Assembly (NCBI RefSeq): GCF_003594875.1
Contig: NZ_QZEY01000003.1
Coordinates: 124,001 to 188,000, forward strand
Reading direction: 5' to 3'
DNA: 64,000 nt
Origin: Bailinhaonella thermotolerans
Lineage (GTDB): Bacteria; Actinomycetota; Actinomycetes; Streptosporangiales; Streptosporangiaceae
Positions 52,050 through 60,334 of the stretch are shown here, piece after piece; the stretch's first letter is position 1, and each line of letters opens with the position of its first letter. The translations under genes and the position numbers were made by a program. The notes beneath the pieces are model-generated. The model was not told the DNA's origin. It worked only from the letters and a program-made list of their open reading frames with translations, and ran no database searches.

Positions 52050-52074
52050 ATAACCGATCATTAATATAACCGAT
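52050..52074. promoter_or_regulatory. direct repeats in arsR promoter
   Basis: ATAACCGAT occurs at 52050-52058 and 52066-52074 (16-bp period) in an AT-rich island before the ArsR start. They could be ArsR sites. Confidence 0.5.
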
Positions 52075-52106
52075 TGGTAAGATAAGTGATAGCCTTCTGA
52101 TTAGAG

Positions 52107-52152
52107 CAACAAATGTTGACGTAGATGACGGAGGCAACATATGTTGCCTCCG
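52107..52152. promoter_or_regulatory. promoter with twin palindromic operators
   Basis: CAACA-AA-TGTTG (52107-52118) and a perfect 24-bp palindrome (52129-52152: CGGAGGCAACAT and its exact complement, core CAACAT-ATGTTG) lie 28 bp apart centre to centre. TTGACG (52116-52121) and TATGTT (52140-52145) are a -35 and -10 with 18-bp spacing, and transcription would begin at the GTG 52152. The first operator overlaps the -35 and the second covers the -10 and start. Confidence 0.75.
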
Positions 52153-53096
52153 TGGACGATGACGAGGAGGCCCGCCGTACGGCGGACGCGGTGGCGGGCG
52201 ACGGCGGGATCGCGGGGCTGCGCCGGGTGTCCCGGGCGATCGGGGCCCTGGAGGAACGGCGGGCCGCGATCATCGGGGAGCTCCGGCGGGGGCGGCTGGC
52301 GAGCTGGGAGGAGATCGGCCGGGCCTGCGGCATGACGCGGCAGGGCGCCGCCCGGCGGTGGGCCCGGGCCGTCCAGGCCGGGTCGTTCGGGGACGCCGCC
52401 GCGGCGTACGAGCGGGGCCGGCCGGGGTACCCCGCGTCGGCGGTGGAGTGGGCGGTGCCCCGGGCGGCGCGCCGCGTGCTCGACCTCGGGGCGGGGACGG
52501 GGCAGTTCACGCGCCTGCTGGCCGAGGCCGGGCTGACGGTGTACGCCGTGGAGCCGTCCGCGCCGATGCGGGAACGGCTGGGCGCCCTGGTCCCGGAGGT
52601 GATCGTGCGTGAGGGCACGGCGGAGCGCATCCCGCTGGACGACGCGAGCGTGGACGCGGTCGTGATGGCGCACGCCTGGCACTGGGTGGACCCCGCGCTC
52701 GCCGTGCCCGAGGTCGCGCGTGTGCTCGTCCCCGGCGGCACGTTGTCGCTGCTGTGGAACCTGCGCGACCTCGACGAGCCCTGGTCCGCCGAGCTCGACG
52801 CGCTCATGCACCGCCACACCCCGCAGGAGTTCGACACCCGCCCGGAGCTGGGAGAGCCGTTCGGCCCGCCGGAACGCCTGGAGGTGCGCTGGACCCAGCC
52901 CATGACCCGCGCCGAGGTCGTCGACATGGTCGCCTCCCGCAGCTACGTGATCACCCTGCCCGAGAGGGACCGGCTCCGGCTGCTGGCCGACGTCGGGGAG
53001 TTCCTCGTCACCCACCCCGCCCTGCGCGACCGCGAGGAGATCGCCATGCCGTACATCACCCGGTGCAGCCGCTTCCGCCGCGAGGCCGCGGCGTGA
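52152..53096 (+). CDS. HTH-fused SAM-dependent methyltransferase
   Basis: A 314-aa fusion. Residues about 20-75 are a helical DNA-binding-like segment (SWEEIGRACGMTRQGAARRW as the HTH, 51-70). Residues 80-314 are a class I methyltransferase: LDLGAGTG (110-117, motif I), YAVEPSAPM (acidic E134), AWHWVDP, and LLWNLRD. I choose the GTG at 52152, which begins codon-biased sequence and matches the -10 spacing; an ATG at 52125 would put the palindrome inside the gene. It overlaps the GNAT gene by GTGA. The HTH may autoregulate through the palindromes; the methylated substrate is unknown. Confidence 0.8.
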   Translation: MDDDEEARRTADAVAGDGGIAGLRRVSRAIGALEERRAAIIGELRRGRLASWEEIGRACGMTRQGAARRWARAVQAGSFGDAAAAYERGRPGYPASAVEWAVPRAARRVLDLGAGTGQFTRLLAEAGLTVYAVEPSAPMRERLGALVPEVIVREGTAERIPLDDASVDAVVMAHAWHWVDPALAVPEVARVLVPGGTLSLLWNLRDLDEPWSAELDALMHRHTPQEFDTRPELGEPFGPPERLEVRWTQPMTRAEVVDMVASRSYVITLPERDRLRLLADVGEFLVTHPALRDREEIAMPYITRCSRFRREAAA

Positions 53097-53656
53097 CGAT
53101 CCACCTGCGCCGCCTCACCCCGGCCGACGCCGGGGAATACCGCGAGTTCCGCCTGGCCGCCCTGCGCGAGGCCCCCACGGCGTTCACGTCGAGCTACGAG
53201 GAGGAACGCGGCAAACCGCTCTCGACCACCGTGGACCGGCTGACCCGCGAGATCGTGCTCGGCGCGTACGGCGAGGGCGCGCTGCTCGGCGTCGCCGGCC
53301 TGTCCCTCCCCTCGCGTGGCCGCGAGCGCCACAAGGCCACCCTCTTCGGCATGGCCGTCGCGCCGCGCGCCGCCGGGCGCGGGATCGGGAAGGCCCTGGT
53401 GAGCGAGATCCTGGCCGTCGCCGAGGGAGTCGGCGGCCTCACCCAGGTCGCCCTCACCGTCTCCGAGGGCAACACCCGCGCCGAACGCCTCTACCGCTCC
53501 TGCGGCTTCGAGACCTGGGGGCGCGAGCCGCGCGCCGTCCTCGTCGACGGCCGCCCCATCGCCAAGCTCCACATGCTCCGCCTCCTCCGCCCGGCCGTCC
53601 TCGTCGACGGCCGCCCCATCGCCAAGCTCCACATGCTCCGCCTCCTCCGCCCCTGA
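53093..53656 (+). CDS. GNAT acetyltransferase with duplicated C-terminus
   Basis: A 187-aa GNAT protein (VAPRAAGRGIGKALVSEI is motif A; NTRAERLYRSCGFETWG motif B). The last 20 codons before the stop are present twice (AVLVDGRPIAKLHMLRLLRP, at 148-167 and 168-187), so the mature length is 20 residues more than the ancestral form. The GTG overlaps the methyltransferase stop, so the two are translationally coupled. Confidence 0.88.
   Translation: MTIHLRRLTPADAGEYREFRLAALREAPTAFTSSYEEERGKPLSTTVDRLTREIVLGAYGEGALLGVAGLSLPSRGRERHKATLFGMAVAPRAAGRGIGKALVSEILAVAEGVGGLTQVALTVSEGNTRAERLYRSCGFETWGREPRAVLVDGRPIAKLHMLRLLRPAVLVDGRPIAKLHMLRLLRP
53534..53653 (+). repeat. 60-bp exact tandem duplication in GNAT gene
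   Basis: Units 53534-53593 and 53594-53653 are identical except for the final base (CCG versus CCC). It adds 20 in-frame residues before the TGA. The near-identity points to a recent event. Confidence 0.97.
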
Positions 53657-53699
53657 CGCGCGTACGGCCACGGCCCGCCGTACGGCCGGAGCCCGGCGG

Positions 53700-53739
53700 G
53701 CCAGGTGGCCAGGTGGCCAGGTGGTCAGGTGGTCAGGTG
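53700..53739 (-). repeat. 8-bp tandem repeat spanning a stop codon
   Basis: Five units G(C/T)CAGGTG from 53700 to 53739. The TCA at 53733-53735 is the stop codon of the leftward MFS gene, so ACC-TGA of the gene end is reiterated. The 8-bp period gives stops in shifted frames where TCA is kept. Confidence 0.9.
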
Positions 53740-54875
53740 ACCTGGGGTTCGGGGGCGGGGCGTACGGCGGGGCGCCGCAGGGCAGCCGGGACCAGGAGGA
53801 AGGCGGCGGCGGCCAGGGCGTAGGGCGCCTGGCCCGGGAGGGGGAGGACGGGCGTGGCGAGGGCGACGGCGACGGGGACGGCGGGCTGGGCCAGGCCCCA
53901 GGAGGAGCCGTAGAACGCGAACCAGCGGGGCCGGTCGGCCTCGGGGGCGGCGTCGGCGATGAGGGCGGTCCAGCGGCCGAGGAGGACGGCCATCGCCGCC
54001 GACCACGCCAGGTAGGCGGCGATGGTGAACGGGATCGGGAGCGGCGCGGCCAGGAACAGCGACAGCAGCGCCGCCACCGCCGAGCCGCCGGACAGGACGC
54101 GGCGGTGGGGCCGCGGGGTGAGGGCCCGGCGCGTGGCCCACATGACCGGCGGCGACAGGAGCGCCGCGGCGGTGAGGGTGACGCCCGGGACCCAGGCGGG
54201 CGCGCCGCGCTGGAGCAGGGCGGCCTGCGTGAACATGGTGATCGCCAGGTGGCCGACGGCGAAGAGGGTGGCGGCGGCGGTGTCCCTGAGCAGATCGCGC
54301 GGGGGACGCCAGCGCGGCCCGGACCGCCGCGCCCGCGGGCCCCCGGCCGGCAGGAAGAGCACCGCCACGGCCGCCGCGGCGAAGCAGGTGACCGCGTCCA
54401 CGACGACCAGCCAGCGCACGCCGACCGGCAGGAGGACCGCCGCGATCACGCCCGCGACGGCCCCGGCGGCGACCAGGGACGCGCCGAGCAGGCCGAACAC
54501 CTCCTGCCTGACCTCGCCCTCGGCGGTCTCGGCGATCAGCTCCGAGGTCGCCGGCTCGTAGATCTCGAAGGACAGCCCGAGCAGCGCGACCGAGATCAGC
54601 ACCGGGACCGGCTCCCAGGAGAGCGACAGCGCGGTCAGCGCCAGCCCCGTCGAGGCCAGCCCGAGCGCGACCACGGTCCGGGGCGGGAGCCGGTCCAGCA
54701 GGAACGCCCCGCCCCAGCGCGAGATCAGCGTGGCGACGCCGAAGACGACCAGGACGAGCGGCGCCCGCGCGGGCCCGGCGAACACCGCCAGGAACGCGAT
54801 GGCGTAGGCCCCGACCTGGTTGAGAACGCGGACGCAGAGCAGCGCCTTGGCGGCGCGCGGCAGCGAGGCGAGCAC
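53733..54875 (-). CDS. MFS transporter
   Basis: A 380-aa 12-helix major facilitator of the MdtH/DHA1 style (LLCVRVLNQVGAYAIAFLAV; FEIYEPATSELIAE in helix 4). The GTG start has a weak site (GGGGGTCAG). A CAGAATTCTG palindrome lies 44 bp upstream (54919-54928) and could be an operator. No regulator is adjacent. Confidence 0.82.
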   Translation of the reverse strand: MLASLPRAAKALLCVRVLNQVGAYAIAFLAVFAGPARAPLVLVVFGVATLISRWGGAFLLDRLPPRTVVALGLASTGLALTALSLSWEPVPVLISVALLGLSFEIYEPATSELIAETAEGEVRQEVFGLLGASLVAAGAVAGVIAAVLLPVGVRWLVVVDAVTCFAAAAVAVLFLPAGGPRARRSGPRWRPPRDLLRDTAAATLFAVGHLAITMFTQAALLQRGAPAWVPGVTLTAAALLSPPVMWATRRALTPRPHRRVLSGGSAVAALLSLFLAAPLPIPFTIAAYLAWSAAMAVLLGRWTALIADAAPEADRPRWFAFYGSSWGLAQPAVPVAVALATPVLPLPGQAPYALAAAAFLLVPAALRRPAVRPAPEPQVT

Positions 54876-54968
54876 CTGACCCCCCGACGGCGGAAACCGG
54901 ATGATTCGGACGAACAGCCAGAATTCTGTCAGTCGCCCCCGACAATTCCGGGGTTCCGCCGAGCGCGG

Positions 54969-56156
54969 TCAGGAGGCGGCGAGGCGGCTCAGGGCGAGGT
55001 TCGCGAGGACGGCGGCCGCGTCCGGCAGGACCGCGTCGTCGAACACCGCCTCAGGGGAGTGGTTGTAGGCGGCGGTGCCCGGGTCCAGCTCCGGCGGGCA
55101 CGCGCTGAGCAGCGCGAACGTGCCGGGCACCGCGTTGAGCACGTACGAGAAGTCCTCCGCCCCGGTGATCGGGTACGGCGCCCAGAGGAAGTTCTCGGAG
55201 GTCTCCTCGATCACCTTCGCGGTGAAGTCGGTCTCCGCGTCGTGGTTCACCGTGACCGGGTACCCGTCGGCGTAGTCGACCTCGACGCCCAGCCCGTGCG
55301 CCTCGGCGACGCCCCGCACCAGCCGTACGACCTCGTCCTTCACCCGCGCGTGCGCCCACTCGCTGAAGGAGCGGATCGTGGCCTCGAAGGCCGCGTCGTC
55401 GGGGATGACGTTGTCGCGGGTGCCGGCGTGGAACTGGCCCACGGTGACCACGACCGGGTCGAACACGTCGAACTTGCGCGTGACCAGGGTCTGGAGCGCG
55501 GTGACCATCTCGCAGGCGACCGGGATCGGGTCCTTGGCTCGGTGCGGGGCCGAGGCGTGCCCGCCCGCGCCCTTCACCGTCACGCGCAGCACGTCCGCCG
55601 CGGCCATCATCGGGCCCCGGCGGGTCGTCCACCAGCCGCGCGGCAGCACGGCCGAGGTGACGTGGATGCCGTACGCCGCGACGGCCCGCTCGCCTGACGC
55701 GTCGAGCACGCCCTCCTCGATCATGTAGCGGGCGCCGTGGTACCCCTCCTCGCCAGGCTGGAACATCAGGACCACGTTCCCGGCGATCTCCTCGCGCCGC
55801 GCACCCAGCAGGTGGGCGGCCCCGACGAGGGCGGCGGTGTGCAGGTCGTGCCCGCAGGCGTGCATGGTGGTGCCGGTCTGGGAGGCGTAGTCCACGCCGG
55901 TCGTCTCGGTGACGGGGAGCCCGTCCATGTCGGCCCGCAGCAGCACCGTCGGCCCCGGCCGCCCGCCGCGCAGGACCCCGGTGACGGAGCTGAGGGCGGT
56001 CCCCGTGGTGATCTCCAGCGGCAGACCGGCGAGCGCGTTCAGCACCTTCTCCTGGGTGCGCGGCAGCTTCAGCCCCACCTCGGGTTCGCGGTGCAGGTCG
56101 CGGCGCAGCCGTACCAGGTCGTCGTGCATGGCTTGGGCGTCTGTGAGAACCGACAT
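54969..56156 (-). CDS. M20 amidohydrolase
   Basis: A 395-aa metallo-amidohydrolase of the M20D group (amidase of N-acyl amino acids or hippurate). ADMDGLPV (75-82), HACGHDLH (99-106) and FQPGEEG (132-138) are the metal and catalytic motifs; AGGHASAPHRAKDPI is the lid. The start at 56156 has GGGAG ~10 bp upstream; 56174 is an alternative. Substrate unknown. Confidence 0.9.
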   Translation of the reverse strand: MSVLTDAQAMHDDLVRLRRDLHREPEVGLKLPRTQEKVLNALAGLPLEITTGTALSSVTGVLRGGRPGPTVLLRADMDGLPVTETTGVDYASQTGTTMHACGHDLHTAALVGAAHLLGARREEIAGNVVLMFQPGEEGYHGARYMIEEGVLDASGERAVAAYGIHVTSAVLPRGWWTTRRGPMMAAADVLRVTVKGAGGHASAPHRAKDPIPVACEMVTALQTLVTRKFDVFDPVVVTVGQFHAGTRDNVIPDDAAFEATIRSFSEWAHARVKDEVVRLVRGVAEAHGLGVEVDYADGYPVTVNHDAETDFTAKVIEETSENFLWAPYPITGAEDFSYVLNAVPGTFALLSACPPELDPGTAAYNHSPEAVFDDAVLPDAAAVLANLALSRLAAS

Positions 56157-56314
56157 GACCGCATACTCCCTCATCCGCGAGGTTTTAGGGAGATCGCCTC
56201 CCGGGGAACGGCGGATCTTCCCGGCCGCCCGGCCCCCGGGGACGGCCGGCCCCGGGAACGGCGGATCTCCGGGAGAGGGGGTCTCCCGGAGATCCGCCGG
56301 CCCGGTGCCGGCAA

Positions 56315-56419
56315 GCGGTCCAGCCGCGGGCGGTCCAGCCGCGGGCGGTCCAGCGGCGGGCGGTTCAGCGGCGGGCGGTTCAGCCGTGAGCGGTCCAGCG
56401 GCGGGCGGTTCAGCGGCGG
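56315..56419 (-). repeat. 15-bp tandem repeat spanning a stop codon
   Basis: Seven units GCGG(T/C)(T/C)CAGC(C/G)GCGG from 56315 to 56419. The stop codon of the leftward small membrane gene (56410-56412) is in the last unit; sense units read ACCGCCCGCCGC-TGA or with TGG. The ~250-bp gap to 56156 holds this array and nothing else I can name. Confidence 0.9.
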
Positions 56420-56820
56420 GCCTTGCGGAGCCCGATGTACTGGAGCTCCGCGAAGCCGAGCACGACCGCCGCGATGAAGAGCACGTAGCCGACGCCCAGC
56501 GCGTTCAGGTCACCCGCCCAGCCGGCCACGAGCACGATCACGCTGTCCACGGTCCACAGCGCGTTGATGATCACGGCCGCCCACGCGCCCTTCCTGGGGA
56601 CCTCCGGGCGGGTCGCGATGTAGGCGAGGAAGGCGACGTACGGCAGGAGCACGAGCCCGGCCCCGCGCAGCAGCCCCTCCGGGAGCCCGGTCAGGTCGTG
56701 CAGGAAGCCGGTCAGGCCCACCCACATGAGCGCGCTGGCGCCGGTGAGGATCGCGTCCAGGAGCAGCACGCGGCGCAGGAAGGTGTCGGTGCGGGGGGCG
56801 GCGGTGGTGACGGCGGTCAT
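56410..56820 (-). CDS. four-helix membrane protein
   Basis: A 136-aa integral membrane protein with about four helices (LLLDAILTGASALMWVGLTG; GLVLLPYVAFLAYIA; AAVIINALWTVDSVIVLVAG; VGYVLFIAAVVLGFAELQ). GAGGAGGAG lies before the ATG. Function unknown; common in actinomycetes. Confidence 0.8.
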   Translation of the reverse strand: MTAVTTAAPRTDTFLRRVLLLDAILTGASALMWVGLTGFLHDLTGLPEGLLRGAGLVLLPYVAFLAYIATRPEVPRKGAWAAVIINALWTVDSVIVLVAGWAGDLNALGVGYVLFIAAVVLGFAELQYIGLRKARR

Positions 56821-56883
56821 CGTCTTCTCCTCCTCGGGGAGCGCCGGGGCTTTTCGGCGCCCCGGCGGTTCGGATGACCTCAT

Positions 56884-58473
56884 TCAGCCCCGGGAACCGC
56901 TGCCACCCGCATACTCTTCACTGCCAGTTCCACTGCCGATGTCACTGCCATTCACTGCCAGACCCTGGCGGAGGTCCGCCGCGACGAGTTTGGCGGCCGC
57001 GTTCTGCCAGTTGTAGAGCGTGCGCTCGGGCACCTTCTGGATGAACCAGTCGAACGCCTCCCGCTCGGTCGGCCCGAGTCCCGTACGGCTCGCACCCCGC
57101 CGGTACGGCCGGATGCCCGCGACGTACGGCCAGTAGAGCGCGTTGTAGTACCGCCACTCCTCGCTCGTCCCGAAGTCGTCGTCACCGTCGCGCGGCTTCA
57201 GCCGGCCGATCGCCTCCAGCAGGATCGCCTTCAGCTCCGCCGCGCGCTCCAGCGGCTGGTCCGGCGCTCCGCGGCGCGCCAGCCGTACGTCCACCTCGGG
57301 CAGGTTCACCAGCGGGCTGCTCATCAGCTTGGCCAGGTCCCCGTAGTTCGCCAGCGCGCGCCGCGTCAGCTTGGCGAACTCCACCTCGTCGTACGCCATG
57401 GGGGCGGCGCTCTCGTCGCGCCGGGGCAGCGCCTCCGCCGACTCCCGCAGCTCGGCGGTCTCCCTGGCCACCGCCTTCGGCAGCGCCAGCCGGTCGAACG
57501 CGGCGTGCAGCGGCCCCGACAGCACCTGGACGGCGGTGGCCGCCGCCACCGACCCGAGCAGCAGCACGGCGAGCGCCGGCGTGGACCCGCCCTGCGCGAG
57601 CATGACGAGCCCGACCTGCCCGCCGAACACCGCCGCCACCACGGCCGCCGCCAGCAGCGACCGCAGCATGTCCCGCCGCAGCGTCTCCCCGGCCTCGAAG
57701 GCGTTCGACATCGCGATCGCCACGCCCAGCAGCAGCAGGTCGAAGTCCAGCATGAGCAGGAACACCGGGTTCCCGAGCGGGCCCACCGGGGCCAGCGTGA
57801 GCGCCGCCCCGAGCCCGAAGAACAACGTGGCCAGCAGGAGCAGCCACCCCGCCGGCCTGGGCCGCAGCGCCTCCCGAGCCCGCACCACCCGGACCAGCGC
57901 GTACGCCAGGGGGACCAGCAGCACGACGGCCAGCGCGATGGCCAGCCCGGGGGCGAGGCCGGGCTCGCCGTCCGGCGTGAAGCGGAGGACCCAGGGGCCG
58001 AGCGCCGCCATCAGGAAGTCGATCACCGCGCCGAACGGCCCCTCCACGTCCACGACGATGAACATCTCGGGGCCGTCGGGGGAAGCGGACAGAACCGTCG
58101 CGGAGTAGCCGTTGGCGCGTATCTCGTCGGCCATGCCGCTGACCGACACGTTCAGCGAGTGCAGGAGGGCCACGGTCACCACGACGAGCGCGGTCAGCGG
58201 GAGCCAGACCCAGCGGCGGAACCGGCGGAAGCGCTCTCCGCCCGGCACCAGCGCCAGGCACACGCCCGCCCACGCGACCGGCGGGATCGCGATCAGCACG
58301 ATCTGGAGCCCGGCGAGGTACGGGCGGTCCACGAACGCGACCCCCAGCGCGAGCGCGTACGCGATCAGCCCGATCCCCGTCAGCCGCGCGACCGGGCTGC
58401 GGGGCTCCCGCGCGACGACGTACAGCCCGAGCCACCAGGTGAGGCCGAACGCGACGACGAGCAGCACGTTCAC
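56884..58473 (-). CDS. seven-helix-type membrane protein without kinase
   Basis: A 529-aa protein. The first ~330 residues carry three to four helices, an outside segment (EIRANGYSATVLSASPDG), and several more helices, resembling 7TM sensor halves of histidine kinases. The last ~200 residues are soluble (DEVEFAKLTRRALANYGDLA; ERTLYNWQNAAAKLVAADLR), with no HATPase motifs. Its GTG overlaps the stop of the maleylpyruvate-isomerase-like gene (GTGA), so the two are co-translated. A receptor that uses a different output is possible. Confidence 0.65.
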   Translation of the reverse strand: MNVLLVVAFGLTWWLGLYVVAREPRSPVARLTGIGLIAYALALGVAFVDRPYLAGLQIVLIAIPPVAWAGVCLALVPGGERFRRFRRWVWLPLTALVVVTVALLHSLNVSVSGMADEIRANGYSATVLSASPDGPEMFIVVDVEGPFGAVIDFLMAALGPWVLRFTPDGEPGLAPGLAIALAVVLLVPLAYALVRVVRAREALRPRPAGWLLLLATLFFGLGAALTLAPVGPLGNPVFLLMLDFDLLLLGVAIAMSNAFEAGETLRRDMLRSLLAAAVVAAVFGGQVGLVMLAQGGSTPALAVLLLGSVAAATAVQVLSGPLHAAFDRLALPKAVARETAELRESAEALPRRDESAAPMAYDEVEFAKLTRRALANYGDLAKLMSSPLVNLPEVDVRLARRGAPDQPLERAAELKAILLEAIGRLKPRDGDDDFGTSEEWRYYNALYWPYVAGIRPYRRGASRTGLGPTEREAFDWFIQKVPERTLYNWQNAAAKLVAADLRQGLAVNGSDIGSGTGSEEYAGGSGSRG

Positions 58474-59252
58474 CTGGTCGCCCTCGCCAGCGCCCCCCGC
58501 AGCGCGGCCGCCGCACCGTGGTCGCCGGTGATCGACACCGCGCTCTCCGGCCGCCGGCCCCACATCCACAGGCACACCTCGGACGGGTCGCCGGACACCA
58601 CCGCGTCCAGGTCCTTCACGCCCTCGGCCACGCTCGGGTCGCGCACGACCTCGACGGACTGGGGGAGCAGCGAGACGCGCCACTCGACGCCGCCCGCGCT
58701 GATCCCGACCACCTGCCCGGACCCGATCGGCTCGGAGCCCTCCACCGGGCGCCCGAAGTCCTCCCCGACGCGCGCCGCCAGCCGGTACCCCAGCCACAGG
58801 TCCAGCAGCTCGTCCACGCCGTCGATCGCCAGGTCCTCGTCGAGGCCGGACGCGTCGCCGTACGCCAGCTCGACGTCCACGCGGTGCACGGAGGTCTCGT
58901 GCGCCATCCGCCGCCACCAGAACCCGGCCGTGCGGTCGCGCGGCCACCACGTCGCGCGCGGCTCGGCCGGGTTGAAGGAGGCCATCGTCGCGTGGAGCGT
59001 CGCCGCCTGCCGCGCGAACCAGCTCACCAGGTCGGCCCCCTCGGGGGGACGGCGTTCCCACTCGCCGGGCGGCGCCTGGTCCCGCAGCCACCCGGTCACC
59101 CGGGCGTACACGCTCCCCAGATGCCGCACGACCTCCCCGGCCGTGAATCCCGGACAGCAGGGCACCGGGGCGTCGAGATCGCGATAAGTGACGAGATCGG
59201 CAAGACAGGCCGTCTCATCCCGGAACACATCTAAATACCGATGAGGATTCAT
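58470..59252 (-). CDS. TIGR03083-type maleylpyruvate isomerase-like protein
   Basis: A 260-aa mycothiol-dependent maleylpyruvate isomerase/DinB-like protein. CCPGFTAGEVVRHLGSVYAR and FWWRRMAHETSVHRVDVELA carry the expected histidine metal ligands. The C-terminal domain (SVEVVRDPSVAEGVKDLDAV) is the sterol-carrier-like part of the family. First gene of a two-gene operon with the 7TM-like protein. Confidence 0.85.
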   Translation of the reverse strand: MNPHRYLDVFRDETACLADLVTYRDLDAPVPCCPGFTAGEVVRHLGSVYARVTGWLRDQAPPGEWERRPPEGADLVSWFARQAATLHATMASFNPAEPRATWWPRDRTAGFWWRRMAHETSVHRVDVELAYGDASGLDEDLAIDGVDELLDLWLGYRLAARVGEDFGRPVEGSEPIGSGQVVGISAGGVEWRVSLLPQSVEVVRDPSVAEGVKDLDAVVSGDPSEVCLWMWGRRPESAVSITGDHGAAAALRGALARATR

Positions 59253-59408
59253 CGCCCCCAGTCTCCCGCGAGACCCGACGAACGGGCAAAGACCCTCTCG
59301 CAACGTCAACCGAACCCCAACCCCGCCATGATCAGCGCTCTTTCCGAACCCAGGGCGCGCCCAAACCCGCCCGATCACCCCGGGCGGACGACGCCCTCCC
59401 GGGGGAGA

Positions 59409-59469
59409 TGGGGTTTGGGGATCTTGGGTGGGGTTGGGGGGCGAAATCGGGGTTTCTCGGGGTAGGGGG
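59409..59469 (+). promoter_or_regulatory. G-tract cluster, G-quadruplex candidate
   Basis: Eight runs of 3-6 G on the plus strand (59410, 59417, 59426, 59430, 59436, 59449, 59459, 59465) lie within 60 bp and end 24 bp before the next ATG. They are on the coding strand and would be in the leader RNA of that gene. Confidence 0.6.
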
Positions 59470-59493
59470 CGGTGTAGTGGGAAGGGGGCTGAG

Positions 59494-59709
59494 ATGAGTG
59501 AGATGACGCGAGAGGACATGCGCGCGCGGCTCGCGGAGATCGACCGGGAGATCGCGCAGCTTCGCGGGGAACTGGGCGGGCAGCTCGACGGGCCGGTGGA
59601 CGCGGTGGACTCCTCCCAGAACCTCCAGGCGTACGAGGAGCAGATGGCGCTCATCGCGAACCTGGAGGCGCAGCGGTCGGCCCTGCGGGAGCGCTTGGGC
59701 GAGGACTGA
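59494..59709 (+). CDS. 71-aa coiled-coil protein
   Basis: A short helical protein with heptad-like repeats (DMRARLAEIDREIAQLRGEL; QMALIANLEAQRSALRERL). Likely a dimeric coiled coil. AAGGGG precedes the ATG. It lies 100 bp upstream of the Asp23 operon and may be part of the envelope-stress cluster; function unknown. Confidence 0.7.
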   Translation: MSEMTREDMRARLAEIDREIAQLRGELGGQLDGPVDAVDSSQNLQAYEEQMALIANLEAQRSALRERLGED

Positions 59710-59809
59710 CCCGCGACGACGTTTGAGCTGGGGACATTGCAGTCAGTTATCTGGGTATAACGCGACGTGTGTGGCCATAGGGGGACAAGGCCATCTCAGG
59801 GGGGAAGCA

Positions 59810-60334
59810 ATGACCGAGTCCAAGACGGATACGAAGTTCCCGCAGCAGCGGGCGGCCGCCGAGGGCAAACGGGGGGACCAGCAGAGCCCCCTCGTCACCT
59901 CGCAGGGCAAGACCACGATCGCGGACGCGGTCGTCGCCAAGATCGCCGGGATGGCGGCCCGCGAGGTCTCCGGCGTCCACGACATGGGCGCGGGGGCCGC
60001 GCGGGCGTTCGGCGCGGTGCGCGACAAGCTCCCGGGCATGCAGGGCCAGAGCCCGACCCAGGGCGTGTCGGTCGAGGTCGGCGAACGGCAGGCCGCCGTC
60101 GACATCGACCTGATCGTCGAGTACGGCGTGGCCATCCCCGACATGGCGTCGGCCGTACGGAAGAACGTGGTCCAGGCGGTCGAGCGGATGTGCGGCCTCG
60201 AAGTGGTCGAGGTCAACATCAACGTCGGCGACGTGCACCTGCCCGGCCAGGACGACCAGAAGCAGCAACAGCAGCAGAACCGCCGCGACGACAAGAGCGG
60301 CGGCGACGGGGGCAAGGAGTCCCGGGTCGCATGA
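59810..60334 (+). CDS. Asp23/Gls24 envelope-stress protein
   Basis: A 174-aa Asp23 family protein (TTIADAVVAKIAGMAAREVS; GVSVEVGERQAAVDIDLIVE). The C-terminal ~30 residues are charged and Gln-rich (DQKQQQQQNRRDDKSG). GGGGGAAG precedes the ATG. GGGTAT (59753-59758) could be a stress-sigma -10. First of the AmaP/Asp23 operon. Confidence 0.92.
   Translation: MTESKTDTKFPQQRAAAEGKRGDQQSPLVTSQGKTTIADAVVAKIAGMAAREVSGVHDMGAGAARAFGAVRDKLPGMQGQSPTQGVSVEVGERQAAVDIDLIVEYGVAIPDMASAVRKNVVQAVERMCGLEVVEVNINVGDVHLPGQDDQKQQQQQNRRDDKSGGDGGKESRVA

Noticed and set aside
59721-59761. Stress-sigma promoter before the Asp23 gene
   Set aside because: GGGTAT is suggestive of a SigB-like -10 but no matching -35 at the right distance; left only as a remark.
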